Assembly: GCA_963752585.1 (NCBI GenBank)
Contig: CAVVYV010000004.1
Location: forward strand, 124,001-188,000
DNA from: CAVVYV01 sp963752585
GTDB lineage: Bacteria; Actinomycetota; Thermoleophilia; Solirubrobacterales; 70-9
Direction: 5' to 3'
DNA: 64,000 nt
The stretch's first letter is position 1, and every line of letters starts with the position of its first letter. This document shows, in pieces, positions 51,228 through 60,446 of the stretch. Made by a program: the position numbers and the translations under genes. The notes under the pieces were generated by a model that ran no database searches, was not told the DNA's origin, and was given only the letters and a program-made list of their open reading frames with translations.

Positions 51228-52304
51228 ATGAGGAGGAGAGGAATCAGGGCTGTCGTGGTTGGCTGTGCCTGCTTGGTCGTGGGCGCGGTGCTGGTTGGCT
51301 CGATCTCGGCCGGCGCGCAGTCTCCCGCCGATGACGCGGCGGCAAAGGAAGAGGGTTTGAAGGCGCAGGAGGCGAACCCCGCCGAACCGGCGGCACCGGT
51401 CGTGCCGGCGCCCCACGTGGTCCGGATCGGCGGGCTGATCAACGACATCCAGCAGCTCGACCTCCAGTCCCACTCCTACAACGTCGACATGTACATCTGG
51501 TTCAAGTGGGAGGGGACGCGGATCAACCCCGCCAAGACCTTCGAGTTCCTCAACGCCTTCGAGCTCTGGGGCCACATCCTCACCGTTGAATACAGCAAGC
51601 CGGTCGAGCTGCCCGACGGGAGCTTCTACCAGGTGATTCGCAACCAGGGCAAGTTCAACACCAAGCTGCCGCTCGAGAAGTACCCGTTCGATACCCAGCA
51701 TCTCCGGGTCGAGATCGAGGACTCGACGAGGGATTCGAGCCAGCTGATCTTCGTCCCTGACGAGGATCCGATCGAAATCAGCTCGAGCCTGACGATCCCC
51801 GGCTGGGAGATCGACGATCCGACCCTGGAGATCGTCGACAACCAGTACGACACGAACTTCGGTGACCCGCGCTATGGAAACCTCACCTATTCGCGGGCGG
51901 TCTTCGACCTGCCGGTGCACCGCCCGAAGGGCACCTACGCGCTGAAGCTGCTCCTGCCGCTGCTGCTGGTGGCGATGACCGCGGCCTTGGCGCTCCGGGT
52001 CCACCCTCGGTACGTCGAGGGGAGGGTCGCGATCGGAATCACCGCGCTGCTCACCCTGGTCGCTCTCCAGATCACCAGCAACACGAGCCTGCCCGAGGTC
52101 GACTACCTGGTCCTGCTCGACAAGCTCTACATCGCCTCCTACGCCTTCGTCGTCTTGACCCTGGCGATCATCGTCCGCAACTCGTGGGTGGACGCCGAGG
52201 GTGACGTGGCGGTTGCGACCCGCGCCGACAGGCGTGGACTCCTGTGGCTGACGATCGTCTACTTCGCGGTGGTCGCGGTCCTGTTCGTGCAGTCGCTCGC
52301 CTGA
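51228..52304 (+). CDS. Pentameric ligand-gated ion channel homologue (pLGIC)
   Basis: 358 residues. A signal peptide (1-30) and a short Ala/Pro linker lead into a beta-rich extracellular domain (about 60-240) with the WFKWEG region (loop D-like, 91-96) and YPFDTQ at 152-157, the hallmark Pro-Phe-Asp of the 'Cys-loop' position; the Cys pair is absent, as in bacterial members. Four membrane helices follow: M1 about 248-266, M2 about 268-288 (GITALLTLVALQITSNTSLP), M3 about 300-317 and M4 about 337-356. Order and motifs match GLIC/ELIC-type channels. The ligand is unknown. Confidence 0.88.
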   Translation: MRRRGIRAVVVGCACLVVGAVLVGSISAGAQSPADDAAAKEEGLKAQEANPAEPAAPVVPAPHVVRIGGLINDIQQLDLQSHSYNVDMYIWFKWEGTRINPAKTFEFLNAFELWGHILTVEYSKPVELPDGSFYQVIRNQGKFNTKLPLEKYPFDTQHLRVEIEDSTRDSSQLIFVPDEDPIEISSSLTIPGWEIDDPTLEIVDNQYDTNFGDPRYGNLTYSRAVFDLPVHRPKGTYALKLLLPLLLVAMTAALALRVHPRYVEGRVAIGITALLTLVALQITSNTSLPEVDYLVLLDKLYIASYAFVVLTLAIIVRNSWVDAEGDVAVATRADRRGLLWLTIVYFAVVAVLFVQSLA

Positions 52305-52349
52305 GCCCCGCGCGGGCGGCTGCCCGAACTACCCTGCCAGCGGGCCTCG

Positions 52350-53231
52350 ATGGCCGCCGATCCGAACCCCAGAGATGATCGGGACAACCCGATCGACGCT
52401 GCCGGTCGCGCGATCACGCCTGTCGCGCGCCTGGGCTGGCGCGGCTTGCGCCGAGTCGCCCAGACGCTCCGCATCGACCGCGCCGCTGGGCGGGGCGTCG
52501 ACCGGGCGATCGACAGCGAGGCCGCCGCGCGCGCCACCCAGAGGGTCCTGGACAGCGACACGGCGAAGCGGGTGTGGGGGAAGGTGCTGGAGAGCGAGCA
52601 GGCGCAGCAGCTGGTCGAGCGGGTGGCGGACGCTCCCGAGGTCCGCGCGGCGATCACCCGCCAGGGGGTGGGGTTGCTCGAGGACCTCCGCCGTGGCGTC
52701 CGGCGGGCGACCCGGCGGCTCGACGAAGGGGTCGAGCGGGTGGCGCGGAGGGTCCTCCGCCGGCAGGTTCGCGAACGGCGCCCGATCTATGCGGGGGCGG
52801 TCAGCCGCTTGGTTGCGCTTGGGATCGACGCCGGCGTCGTCTATGGCGGCCTGCTGCTGGTCTCGGCCGCGATCGCGCTGCTGGTCTCGGCCCTCAGTCC
52901 GGGGGACGAGAAGGCGGGCGGGGTGGTGATCGCCGTTGGGGCGCTTGCATGGTCGATCATCGCCGCCGCCTATCTGATCGTGTTCTGGTCGGGGGCCGGG
53001 CGAACTCCGGGGATGGCGTTCCTCGGCCTCCGAATGCTCTCCCCGGACGGCGAGGAGGTGTCGGTGCGCCAGGCGCTCCGGCGCCTGATCTGGTCGGGGA
53101 TCGCGGCGCTCCCATTTGGGCTCGGCTACTGGGGAATCCTGTTCGAGGAGCGCCGCTGCGGCTGGCCGGACCGCCGCGCCGACACCCGGGTGCTCTATGC
53201 CGACCCCGACCTGGACCGGCCCGAGGGCTAG
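52350..53231 (+). CDS. RDD family membrane protein with long N-terminal extension
   Basis: 293 residues. The first 140 are hydrophilic and Arg-rich, with a weak repeat in DRAIDSEAAARATQRVLDSDTAKRVWGKVLESEQAQQLVERV. The C-terminal RDD domain starts AGAVSRLVALGIDAGVVYGG (Arg, Asp), continues with three membrane helices, and contains GRTPGMAFLGLRML. RDD proteins may be transporters or channel-like; role unknown. The ATG follows the channel gene's stop by 45 bases on the same strand. Confidence 0.85.
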   Translation: MAADPNPRDDRDNPIDAAGRAITPVARLGWRGLRRVAQTLRIDRAAGRGVDRAIDSEAAARATQRVLDSDTAKRVWGKVLESEQAQQLVERVADAPEVRAAITRQGVGLLEDLRRGVRRATRRLDEGVERVARRVLRRQVRERRPIYAGAVSRLVALGIDAGVVYGGLLLVSAAIALLVSALSPGDEKAGGVVIAVGALAWSIIAAAYLIVFWSGAGRTPGMAFLGLRMLSPDGEEVSVRQALRRLIWSGIAALPFGLGYWGILFEERRCGWPDRRADTRVLYADPDLDRPEG

Positions 53232-53249
53232 AGCGGACTGACTCCTTGA

Positions 53250-53267
53250 CCGGGGCTTAAGCCCCGG
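53250..53267. terminator. Perfect 18-base palindrome, possible terminator or operator
   Basis: CCGGGGCTTAAGCCCCGG is self-complementary over its full length and can form a 7-bp stem with a TTAA loop. It lies 19 bases after the RDD stop and about 50 before the next start. There is no T run, so a rho-independent terminator is weak; a dimeric repressor site is equally possible. Confidence 0.4.
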
Positions 53268-53317
53268 CTGAGACGGTGGTCGTGCGAGCGCATGCTTCGA
53301 CGCGAGGAGGGATTCCG

Positions 53318-53842
53318 ATGACCCGATTCCTGACGATCGCCGTGGTCGCCGCCGGGCTGCTGGTCGCCGGCTGTGGCGACGACGACGACGATTCAGAGGG
53401 CGCCGCCGGCGGGAGCACCACCACCACCGAGGCGCCGGCGGCGGGCTACGGTGCCGCCCAGCCACCCGCAAAGGCGGAAGCGGGAACGGGGACGACGATC
53501 AAGACCGCGGACTCCCAGTTCGGCCAGGTCCTCTTCGACGGCGACGATCAGGCGATCTACTACTTCGACAAGGAGAGCGGGTCGAAGAGCGAGTGCTACG
53601 GGGCCTGTGCGGAGGCGTGGCCCCCGGTCCTGACCGAGGGGGCCCCGCAGGCGGGCGCCGGCGCCCAGGCGGGGCTGCTCGGAACCACCCAGCGCGACGA
53701 CGGCACCACCCAGGTGACCTACGACGGCCACCCGCTCTATCTGTATGCGCACGAGGGACCGAGCGAGGTCACCTGCCACGACGTCAGCGAGTTCGGTGGC
53801 CTCTGGCTCGCCGTGCAGCCGAACGGGCAGCCGGTGAGCTAG
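53318..53842 (+). CDS. Lipoprotein with COG4315-type secreted repeats
   Basis: 174 residues from ATG 53318, with GAGGAGGG seven bases upstream; a longer frame start has no SD. Lipobox LLVAGC (Cys about 18) then an Asp-rich run and Ser/Thr linker. The mature part has two copies of a pattern seen in COG4315 lipoproteins: GQVLFDGDDQAIYYFDKES...CYGACAEAWPPVL, and YDGHPLYLYAHEGPSEVTCHDV...GGLWLAV. Function unknown in this family. Confidence 0.83.
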   Translation: MTRFLTIAVVAAGLLVAGCGDDDDDSEGAAGGSTTTTEAPAAGYGAAQPPAKAEAGTGTTIKTADSQFGQVLFDGDDQAIYYFDKESGSKSECYGACAEAWPPVLTEGAPQAGAGAQAGLLGTTQRDDGTTQVTYDGHPLYLYAHEGPSEVTCHDVSEFGGLWLAVQPNGQPVS

Positions 53843-54136
53843 CAGCTCGGGGTCGAGCAGCTCGTTCGCCTCGCTCCACTTCCCGGGTGGGACCCGGAGG
53901 GCGATGTCGCCGCGCCCGTACTGGTTCGGTGGATAGTCGGCGGTCAGCACCGCCTCGAGGCCGGCGTCGGTGAGCTGCTGGCGCCACGCCCTTCCGGTCT
54001 CGAGGTCGTCGAAGTCCTGGACCACCTCCCAGTCGTCGTAGGAGGCATCGCCGACCCGAAGCTCGGCCAGTCCGTCGGGATGGAGGGAATCCTGCCCGAC
54101 CCCGAACAGCTCGCGGAACCTGTCGCCCAGGGACAT
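53839..54136 (-). CDS. Small soluble protein, unknown function (probable frame break at its end)
   Basis: From ATG 54136 the protein reads MSLGDRFRELFGVGQDSL, then VQDFDDLETGRAWRQQLTDAGLEAVLTADYPP, then LRVPPGKWSEANELLDPEL, about 98 residues. In the written frame it runs a further 450 bases antisense to the lipoprotein, which is implausible; a one-base change near 53843 would give a TAG at 53839-53841, four bases into the convergent stop. The pattern resembles putative signal-transducing DUF2007-like small proteins. A TAGGCT box lies six bases before the ATG. Confidence 0.6.
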
Positions 54137-54142
54137 GGCCGA

Positions 54143-54148
54143 AGCCTA
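54143..54148 (-). promoter_or_regulatory. -10 box of leaderless promoter (small protein at 54136)
   Basis: TAGGCT on the minus strand followed by six bases and ATG 54136; no SD is present. Confidence 0.45.
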
Positions 54149-54159
54149 GGGCGCCGCGA

Positions 54160-56713
54160 CTACTCGTAGGCGAGCGCCCGGAGGACGTCGAGCCGGGACG
54201 CCCGCCGGGCCGGGCCGATCGCGGCGAGGACGCCGGCGATCGCCGCCAGGACCAGCAGCAGCAGCAGGGTGGGAACCGGGATCGTCAGGGTGAAGCCCTC
54301 GTCGGCGAGCGGCCGGCTGACGAGGACCGCGAAGATCACCCCGAGGATCGTCCCGAGGACGGCTCCGATCAGGGCGGTGATCACCGCCTCGTAGCGGACG
54401 ATCCGCCGGACCTGCCGCCGCGACATCCCGACCGCCCGGAGGAGGCCGAGCTCGCGGGTGCGCTCGTAGATCGAGAGGACCAGCGTGTTGACGATCCCGA
54501 ACAGCGAGACGATCACCGCGAGGAAGAGGAGCGCGTAGACGACTCCGAGCAGCTGGTTGAGCTGGCTCGAGATCGAGTCCTTGAGCTCCTCCTGGTTCTC
54601 GGCCTTGGCGGTCGGGAACCCGGCTTCGAGCAGATCGTCGAGCTCGTCATGGACCGTGTCCGGGTCGGCGCCCGGTGCGAGCTTGACGAAGAGGTTGGTG
54701 GCGTTTCCCGCCTCGCCATAGGCGGGCGGCGTTGGCGTCGGAGGCGATGTAGCCGCCGAAGAAGTCGGCGTTGTCGGTGAAGCTGCCGCGGACCGTGTAG
54801 GTGATCTTCTCGCCGGAGGCCGTGGTGGTCTCGAAGGTGTCGCCGATCTCGAGCCCGTTCTCCTCCGCCCATTTCTCGTCGACGACCGCGTCGGTGGGGG
54901 GGAGGGCGGAGAGGGTCTCCGGCGAGCCCTGGTCCCACTCGAGGCTCGCCACCTGGTTGACTGTCGCCGGGTCGATCAGGGTGAGGGGCCCCTCGCCGGT
55001 CTCCGCGTCGACCTTGGCCTTGGTGTAGCGGAAGGGCGAGACCGTCTCGACCCCGGGCACGCCGCGGATCGCGTCGGCCGAGCGGACCGGGATGTCGGAG
55101 AAGCCGTCGGTGTTGGAGACGATCAGCTCCCCGGTGACGGTCTTGTCGATCGCGTCGTTGATCGAGCCCTTCAGTCCCGCGGCGAGGATGGTGACGAAGG
55201 AAACCAGGGCCAGCCCGATCATCAGTGCGGCGGCGGTGATCGCGGTGCGCCCCGGATTCCGGACCGCGTTCTCGCGGGCGATCCGTCCCGAGACCCCGCG
55301 GAGCCGCTCCAGCGGCCACCCCACCACCGATGCGATCGGCCGGACCAGCCTCGGGCTGAGCAGGGCGACGCCGAGGAAGACGGTGCCGGCGCCGACCCCG
55401 ACCCAGGCCTCGCCCGGATCGAGGACGCCGAAGAGCCCGAGGAGGATGAGGGCGATTCCAAGCACAGTGAGCGCCGCGCCGGCGGCGCCCCGCAGCCGGC
55501 GCTCGCCGCTGGTCTCCAGCACCGCCCCCTCGCGAAGGCCCGCCACCGGCGGCACCCGGGTCGCGCGCAGCGCCGGGAGCAGGGCCGAGGCGAGGGTGAG
55601 GGCCGCGCCGAGGGCGATCGAGACGATCACCGTCCGGGTCGCGACCACCGTGCTCTCCTGCGGCAGGTCGATCCCGACGCTCTCGAACAGGGCGCTGATC
55701 GCCGGGGCGAAGGCGATCCCGGCGAAGAGGCCGATCACCGATGCGACCAGGCCGATCGCGAGTGCCTCGACCACCACCGAGGTGATGATCTGGCGGCGGT
55801 TGGCGCCGATCGTCCGCAGCATCGCGAACTCGCGGGTCCGCTGGGCGACGATGATCGAGAAGGTGTTGAAGATCAGGAAGGAGGCGACGAACAGCGCCAC
55901 CCCGGCGAAGACCAGGAGGACGGTCTGGAGGATGCCGATGAACTCATCGATGTCCTGCTGCTGGGACTGGGTGTTCTGCTGGGCGGTCTCGACCTCCGCC
56001 GTGCTCGGCAGGACCCGCTCGATCCGGGTCGCAAGCTGGTCGGGAGAGACGCCCTCCTCGGCGGCGACGATGAGCTCATCGAGCTGGCCCTGCTTGCCGG
56101 TGATCCGCTGCGCCTCCGGCAGGGTCACCAGGGCGAGGCTGGCGCCACCGAACGAGTCGACGTCGCCGAGGGTGGCGATTCCGACCAGGGTGTAGGCCTT
56201 CGCCTGCTCCTTGCCGGCCAGGGTCACCTGATCGCCCACCGCGAAGTCGCCCTTCTCCGCCGCCGCCTTGTCGATCACGACCTCGTCGTCGCTCTCCGGC
56301 GGGCGGCCTTCGCGATAGGTGAGGTTGTCGAATCGGTCGGGCCGGGGGGAGACGACGAAGGTGGGCGCGCCCTGCCCGCCGATCCGGTCGCCGTCGCGAT
56401 CGATGATCGCCACCTGGGGGTCGGAGATATCGCCCGCGGCCGCCTCGACCCCGTCCACGGCTCGCACCGTGTTCAGCAGGTCGGCGCCGATCGGCGGCTC
56501 CTGGTTGTCGTCCTGCTCGACCGCCTCCTTCGAGGTGACGACGGCGTCGACGCCCCTGTTCGCCTCGATGAAGATGTCGTCGAAGGACTGCTCGATCGTG
56601 TCGGTGAGCACGTAGGTGGCGGCGACCATCATCACCCCGAGCAGGATCGCGAGGCCGGTGAGAAGCGCCCGCAGCTTGTGGGAGACGAGGCTGCGGAGCG
56701 CGATCGAGGTCAA
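54160..56713 (-). CDS. ABC transporter permease of the MacB/FtsX type (frame broken once)
   Basis: About 850 residues. Two FtsX-like four-helix units with large extracytoplasmic loops: one about residues 1-400, one to the end. The start MTSIALRSLVSHKLRALLTGLAILLGVMMVAATYVL and later RELGLLRAVGMSRRQVRRIVRYEA and RTREFAMLRTIGANRRQIITSVV are typical coupling-helix regions. Removing one G of the GGG at 54724-54726 joins the halves (ASDANAAAYGEAGNATNL). It works with the ATPase encoded just upstream to export lipids or peptides; substrate unknown. Confidence 0.9.
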
Positions 56714-57441
56714 GCGGCGGCCTGCTTCATCAGGTCGTGCATCTCCTCGGCGCTGCCCGCCTCCTCGTCGCGCACGACCTTCCCATCCACCAGCATCACC
56801 ACCCGGTCGGCGATCGCCGCGGCGCTGGCGTCGTGGGTGACCATCACGACGGTCTGCTGGAACCGATCCACCGCCTGGCGCATCAGCCCGAGCACGTCGT
56901 CGCCGGACTTCGAGTCGAGGTTGCCGGTGGGCTCGTCGGCGAAGACCACTGCGGGCTTCGAGACCAGCGCCCGGGCGATCGCCACCCGCTGCTGCTGCCC
57001 GCCGGAGAGCTCCGAGGGACGGTGCTCGAGCCGGTCGCCGATCCCGACCGCCGCCACCAGTTCGTCGAGCAGCTTCGGATCGGGGTCGCGACCGGCGAGC
57101 GACAGCGGCAACAGCAGGTTCTCTCTCGCCGTCAGCACCGGCAGCAGGTTGAAGAACTGGAAGACGAAGCCGATCTTGTCGCGGCGGAGCTGGGTGAGCT
57201 CGGCATCGTCGAGCCCGCTGAGGCTGACGCCGTCGATCACCACCTCGCCGGCGGTCGGCCGGTCGAGCCCGGCGAGAAGGTGCATCAGGGTGGACTTGCC
57301 GGAGCCGGAGGGCCCCATGATCGCCGTGAACCTCCCGCGCGGGAAGTCAATCGAGACGCCGTCCAGGGCGCGGACGGCGGTCGGCCCTTCGCCGAAGACC
57401 CGCTCCAGGTCCGTTGCCGAGACGATTGCCGAGTCGTTCAA
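56710..57441 (-). CDS. ABC transporter ATP-binding protein (MacB/LolD type)
   Basis: 243 residues, TTG start. Walker A GPSGSGKST, Q-loop FVFQFFNLLPVLTARENLLLPL, signature LSGGQQQRVAIARAL, Walker B VVFADEPTGNLDS and H-loop VMVTHD are all present. The LolD/MacB subtype is indicated by FNLLPVLTA and GNLDS. Its stop overlaps the start of the permease gene by four bases, so the two form one exporter. A cyclophilin gene ends five bases upstream. Confidence 0.94.
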   Translation of the reverse strand: MNDSAIVSATDLERVFGEGPTAVRALDGVSIDFPRGRFTAIMGPSGSGKSTLMHLLAGLDRPTAGEVVIDGVSLSGLDDAELTQLRRDKIGFVFQFFNLLPVLTARENLLLPLSLAGRDPDPKLLDELVAAVGIGDRLEHRPSELSGGQQQRVAIARALVSKPAVVFADEPTGNLDSKSGDDVLGLMRQAVDRFQQTVVMVTHDASAAAIADRVVMLVDGKVVRDEEAGSAEEMHDLMKQAAA

Positions 57442-57445
57442 ATCG

Positions 57446-57901
57446 CTACGAGAGCTCGACCCGCTCGATCACCTGGGGCTGGACCGGCTTGTCGCCAGGT
57501 CCGGACTCGCTCTTCTCGATCGCGAAGACGGCGTCCATCCCCTCGGTCACCTCGCCGAAGACGGTGTGCTTTCCGTCGAGCCATGGAGCGGCCTCGGTGG
57601 TGACGATGAAGAACTGCGAGCCGTTCGTGTCCGGCCCGGCGTTCGCCATCGCCAGGGCGCCGCGGACGATCTTGTGGTCGTTGATCTCGTCCTCGAAGGT
57701 GTAGCCGGGACCGCCGGTCCCGGTTCCCTCCGGGCAGCCGCCCTGGATCATGAAGTCGGGGATCACCCGATGGAAGGTGAGGCCGTCGTAGAAGCGCTCG
57801 CCGGCGAGCTTGCGGAAGTTCTCGACCGTCTTCGGAGCGTCGTCGTCGAAGAGCTCGATCGAGATCGGCCCGGCGTTGGTGTGGAGGGTGGCGGCGGACA
57901 C
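57446..57901 (-). CDS. Cyclophilin-type peptidyl-prolyl isomerase
   Basis: 151 residues, GTG start. Cytoplasmic cyclophilin: ISIELFDDDAPKTVENFRKLAGERFYDGLTFHRVIPDFMIQGG (catalytic Arg in FHRV, Phe and Gln), then NGSQFFIVTTEAAPWLDGKHTVFGEV (catalytic Trp). It catalyses cis-trans isomerisation of peptidyl-proline. It lies between zwf and the ABC exporter on the same strand. Confidence 0.93.
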   Translation of the reverse strand: MSAATLHTNAGPISIELFDDDAPKTVENFRKLAGERFYDGLTFHRVIPDFMIQGGCPEGTGTGGPGYTFEDEINDHKIVRGALAMANAGPDTNGSQFFIVTTEAAPWLDGKHTVFGEVTEGMDAVFAIEKSESGPGDKPVQPQVIERVELS

Positions 57902-57916
57902 TTCTCGGCACCCTAG

Positions 57917-59367
57917 CTAACCCGCACCCACGGTCTCCCAGCGCCTTCTCGGGGAGCCAGGGCTTGCGCCACCCGCCGTAGCCCTGGAGGAGGTTGGAGG
58001 CGCCCTCCGGGCCCCAGCTGCCCTTGCGGTAGGTCTCGAGCGCACACGGCTTGTCGAGCAGCGGCTGCACGATCCGCCAGGTCTCGATCACGCTGTCCTC
58101 GCGCGCGAAGCGCTGCTGGTTGCCGGCGAGGGCGTCGCTGAGCAGCCGCTCGTATGGGCCCGGCTGCCCGCCGAACTGCTGGTGGAAGATCAGGTCGAGG
58201 TGCACTCGGCGGAGGGCCTCCTCGCCGGGCTGCTTCGCCTCCAGCAGGATTTGGGCGCCCGCATCCGGATCGATGCGGAGGACGATCTCGTCCGTCTCCG
58301 GCGTCGGGCGCTTGCCGATCCCGACCCGCGGCGGGCTCTGAAGGATCACCCGCACCTCGGTCACCTTCGCCGCCAGCTCCTTGCCCGCTCGGAAGAAGAA
58401 GGGGACGTCGGACCAGCGCCAGCTTTCGATCTTCAGCCGCAGCGCGACGAAGGTCTCCGTCTCGGAGTCGGGATCGACTCCTTCGATCTCGCGATAGCCC
58501 TCGTACTGCCCGCGCACGTAGCGGCTCGGGTCGATGCCGGGAATCGCCCGGAAGAGGTCGAGCTTCGCGTCGCGGATCGCATCGGGGTCGGCGCCGGCCG
58601 TGGGAGGCTCCATCCCGACGAGGGCGAGGGTCTGAAGCAGGTGGTTCTGGAAGACGTCGCGGAGGGCGCCGACCCCGTCGTAGAAGCTGCCGCGGTCCTC
58701 GACGCCGAAGTTCTCGGCCATCGTGATCTGGACCGAGTCGACGTAGCGGCGGTTCCAGATCGGCTCGAGCAGGGTGTTCGCGAACCGGAGGTACATGATG
58801 TCCATCACCGGCTCCTTGCCGAGAAAGTGGTCGATCCGGTAGATCTGCTCCTCAGTGAGGACTTCGTGGATGTGGTCGTTGAGCTCGACCGCCGAGGCGA
58901 GGTCGTGCCCGAAGGGCTTCTCGATCACCACCCGCGCCCCATCCGTGAGGCCGGCGCTGCCGAGGTGATCGATCACCGTGGCGAACAGCGACGGCGGGAT
59001 CTCCAGGTAGAAGACCGGGTGCTTGGCGGAGGCGAGCGCCTTCTTGATCCGCTCGTAGGTGTCCTTCTCCACGTAGTCGCCCTGGACGTAGGAGACCTTC
59101 TCCGCGAACGCCGCGAAGGCGTCCTCGTCGATCTCATCGCCTCGCGCCTGGGCACGGGCCTCGACGGCCTCACGCGCGTGTTGACGGAGGTCGTCGTCGC
59201 TCCAGTCCTTGCGGCCGACGCCGACCACCGGGACGGTGAGGGTGCCGTTCTCGGTCAGGTCGTACAGCGCCTTCAGGGTCATCCTCTTGGCCAGGTCGCC
59301 GGTGATCCCAAAGATCACCAGGGCGTCGCCGGGGGCGCCCGTCCCCGAGCTGATGCGTATCGGCCAC
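57917..59367 (-). CDS. zwf: Glucose-6-phosphate 1-dehydrogenase (frame broken near both ends)
   Basis: About 480 residues. NADP-binding motif IFGITGDLAKRM near the N-terminus, active-site RIDHFLGKEPV (Asp-His and Lys) at about 175-185, and the C-terminal SVIETWRIVQPLLDK. It makes 6-phosphogluconolactone, entry to the oxidative pentose phosphate branch. GTG 59367 follows TAGGTT at six-base spacing, as at other leaderless genes; its frame (ADTHQLG) must change near 59345-59350 to reach VIFGITG. Near 57925-57950 a second change gives a stop near 57917. These are probably consensus errors. Confidence 0.9.
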
Positions 59368-59373
59368 GAGCGG

Positions 59374-59379
59374 AACCTA
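59374..59379 (-). promoter_or_regulatory. -10 box of leaderless promoter (zwf)
   Basis: TAGGTT on the minus strand, six bases before GTG 59367. Back to back with the gnd promoter within a 59-base gap. Confidence 0.5.
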
Positions 59380-59414
59380 GCGGACCGGCTCGGGGCTCAT
59401 GGTCGAATGAGGCT

Positions 59415-59420
59415 TAGGAT
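59415..59420 (+). promoter_or_regulatory. -10 box of leaderless promoter (gnd-pgl)
   Basis: TAGGAT stands six bases before ATG 59427, without an SD. It drives gnd and the overlapping pgl. Confidence 0.5.
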
Positions 59421-59426
59421 GCGCCA

Positions 59427-60446
59427 ATGGCGCAGCTCGGCATTGTCGGCCTCGGGCGGATGGGCGCGAACATGGCCCGGCGCCTGATGCGCGGCGGCCA
59501 CGAGTCCGTCGTCACCAACCGCAACCCGGCCCCGATCGAGCAGCTCGAGGGCGAGGGCGCGACCGGAGCACGCTCGCTGGCGGAACTGGCGGAGAAGCTG
59601 ACGCCGCCGAGGTCCGTCTGGGCGATGGTCCCGGCCGGCTCGATCACCGAGAGCGTCGTTCACGACGTAGCCGACGTCCTCGAGGAGGGCGACGCGATCA
59701 TCGACGGCGGCAACTCCTACTACCGCGACGACATCCGCCGCTCGCAGGAATTCGCCGAGCGCGGGATCGACTACATCGACTGCGGCACCAGCGGCGGGGT
59801 CTTCGGCCTCGAGCGCGGCTACTGCCTGATGATCGGCGGGCCGGACGCGGCGGTGAAGCGGCTCGACCCGATCTTCGCCAGCCTCGCTCCCGGCGTCGAG
59901 TCAGCCGAGCGGACGCCCGGCCGCGAGGGCCAGCCGGGCCCCGCCGAGAACGGCTACCTCCACTGCGGCCCGAGCGGCGCGGGCCACTTCGTGAAGATGG
60001 TCCACAACGGGATCGAGTACGGGGTGATGGCCGCCTACGCCGAGGGGCTGAACATCCTCAAGAACGCAAACGCCGGCAAGGTCGAGCGCGAAGCGGATGC
60101 GGAGACCGCGCCGCTCGAGCACCCCGAGTTCTACCAGTACGACATGGACATCCCGGAGATCGCCGAGGTCTGGCGGCGGGGGAGCGTTGTCGGCTCCTGG
60201 CTGCTCGATCTGACCGCCGCCGCGCTGATGGAATCCTCCGACCTCTCCGAGTTCGAGGGCCGGGTGTCGGATTCGGGCGAGGGCCGCTGGACCTCGATCG
60301 CGGCGATCGAGGAGGGGGTGCCCTCCGGCGTCCTCACCACCGCCCTGTATGAGCGCTTCGCCTCCCGTGGCCTCGACGACTTCGCCGACAGGGTGCTCTC
60401 GGCGATGCGCAAGCAGTTCGGCGGCCACGCCGAGAAGCCCTCTTGA
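59427..60446 (+). CDS. gnd: 6-phosphogluconate dehydrogenase (decarboxylating)
   Basis: 339 residues, the shorter actinobacterial-type enzyme. Rossmann motif GIVGLGRMGANMARRL, GGNSYYRDD, CGTSGGVFGLERGYCLMIGG and the catalytic GAGHFVKMVHNGIEYG (Lys, His, Asn). The cofactor cannot be settled from sequence, but the adenine ribose pocket reads TNRNP, so NADP and NAD are both possible. It yields ribulose-5-phosphate. Its stop overlaps the TTG of the next gene. Confidence 0.95.
   Translation: MAQLGIVGLGRMGANMARRLMRGGHESVVTNRNPAPIEQLEGEGATGARSLAELAEKLTPPRSVWAMVPAGSITESVVHDVADVLEEGDAIIDGGNSYYRDDIRRSQEFAERGIDYIDCGTSGGVFGLERGYCLMIGGPDAAVKRLDPIFASLAPGVESAERTPGREGQPGPAENGYLHCGPSGAGHFVKMVHNGIEYGVMAAYAEGLNILKNANAGKVEREADAETAPLEHPEFYQYDMDIPEIAEVWRRGSVVGSWLLDLTAAALMESSDLSEFEGRVSDSGEGRWTSIAAIEEGVPSGVLTTALYERFASRGLDDFADRVLSAMRKQFGGHAEKPS

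Noticed and set aside
53393..53838. C-terminal part of the minus-strand frame from 54136
   Set aside because: It lies wholly antisense to the lipoprotein gene; a near stop in the next frame at 53839-53841 suggests a base error.
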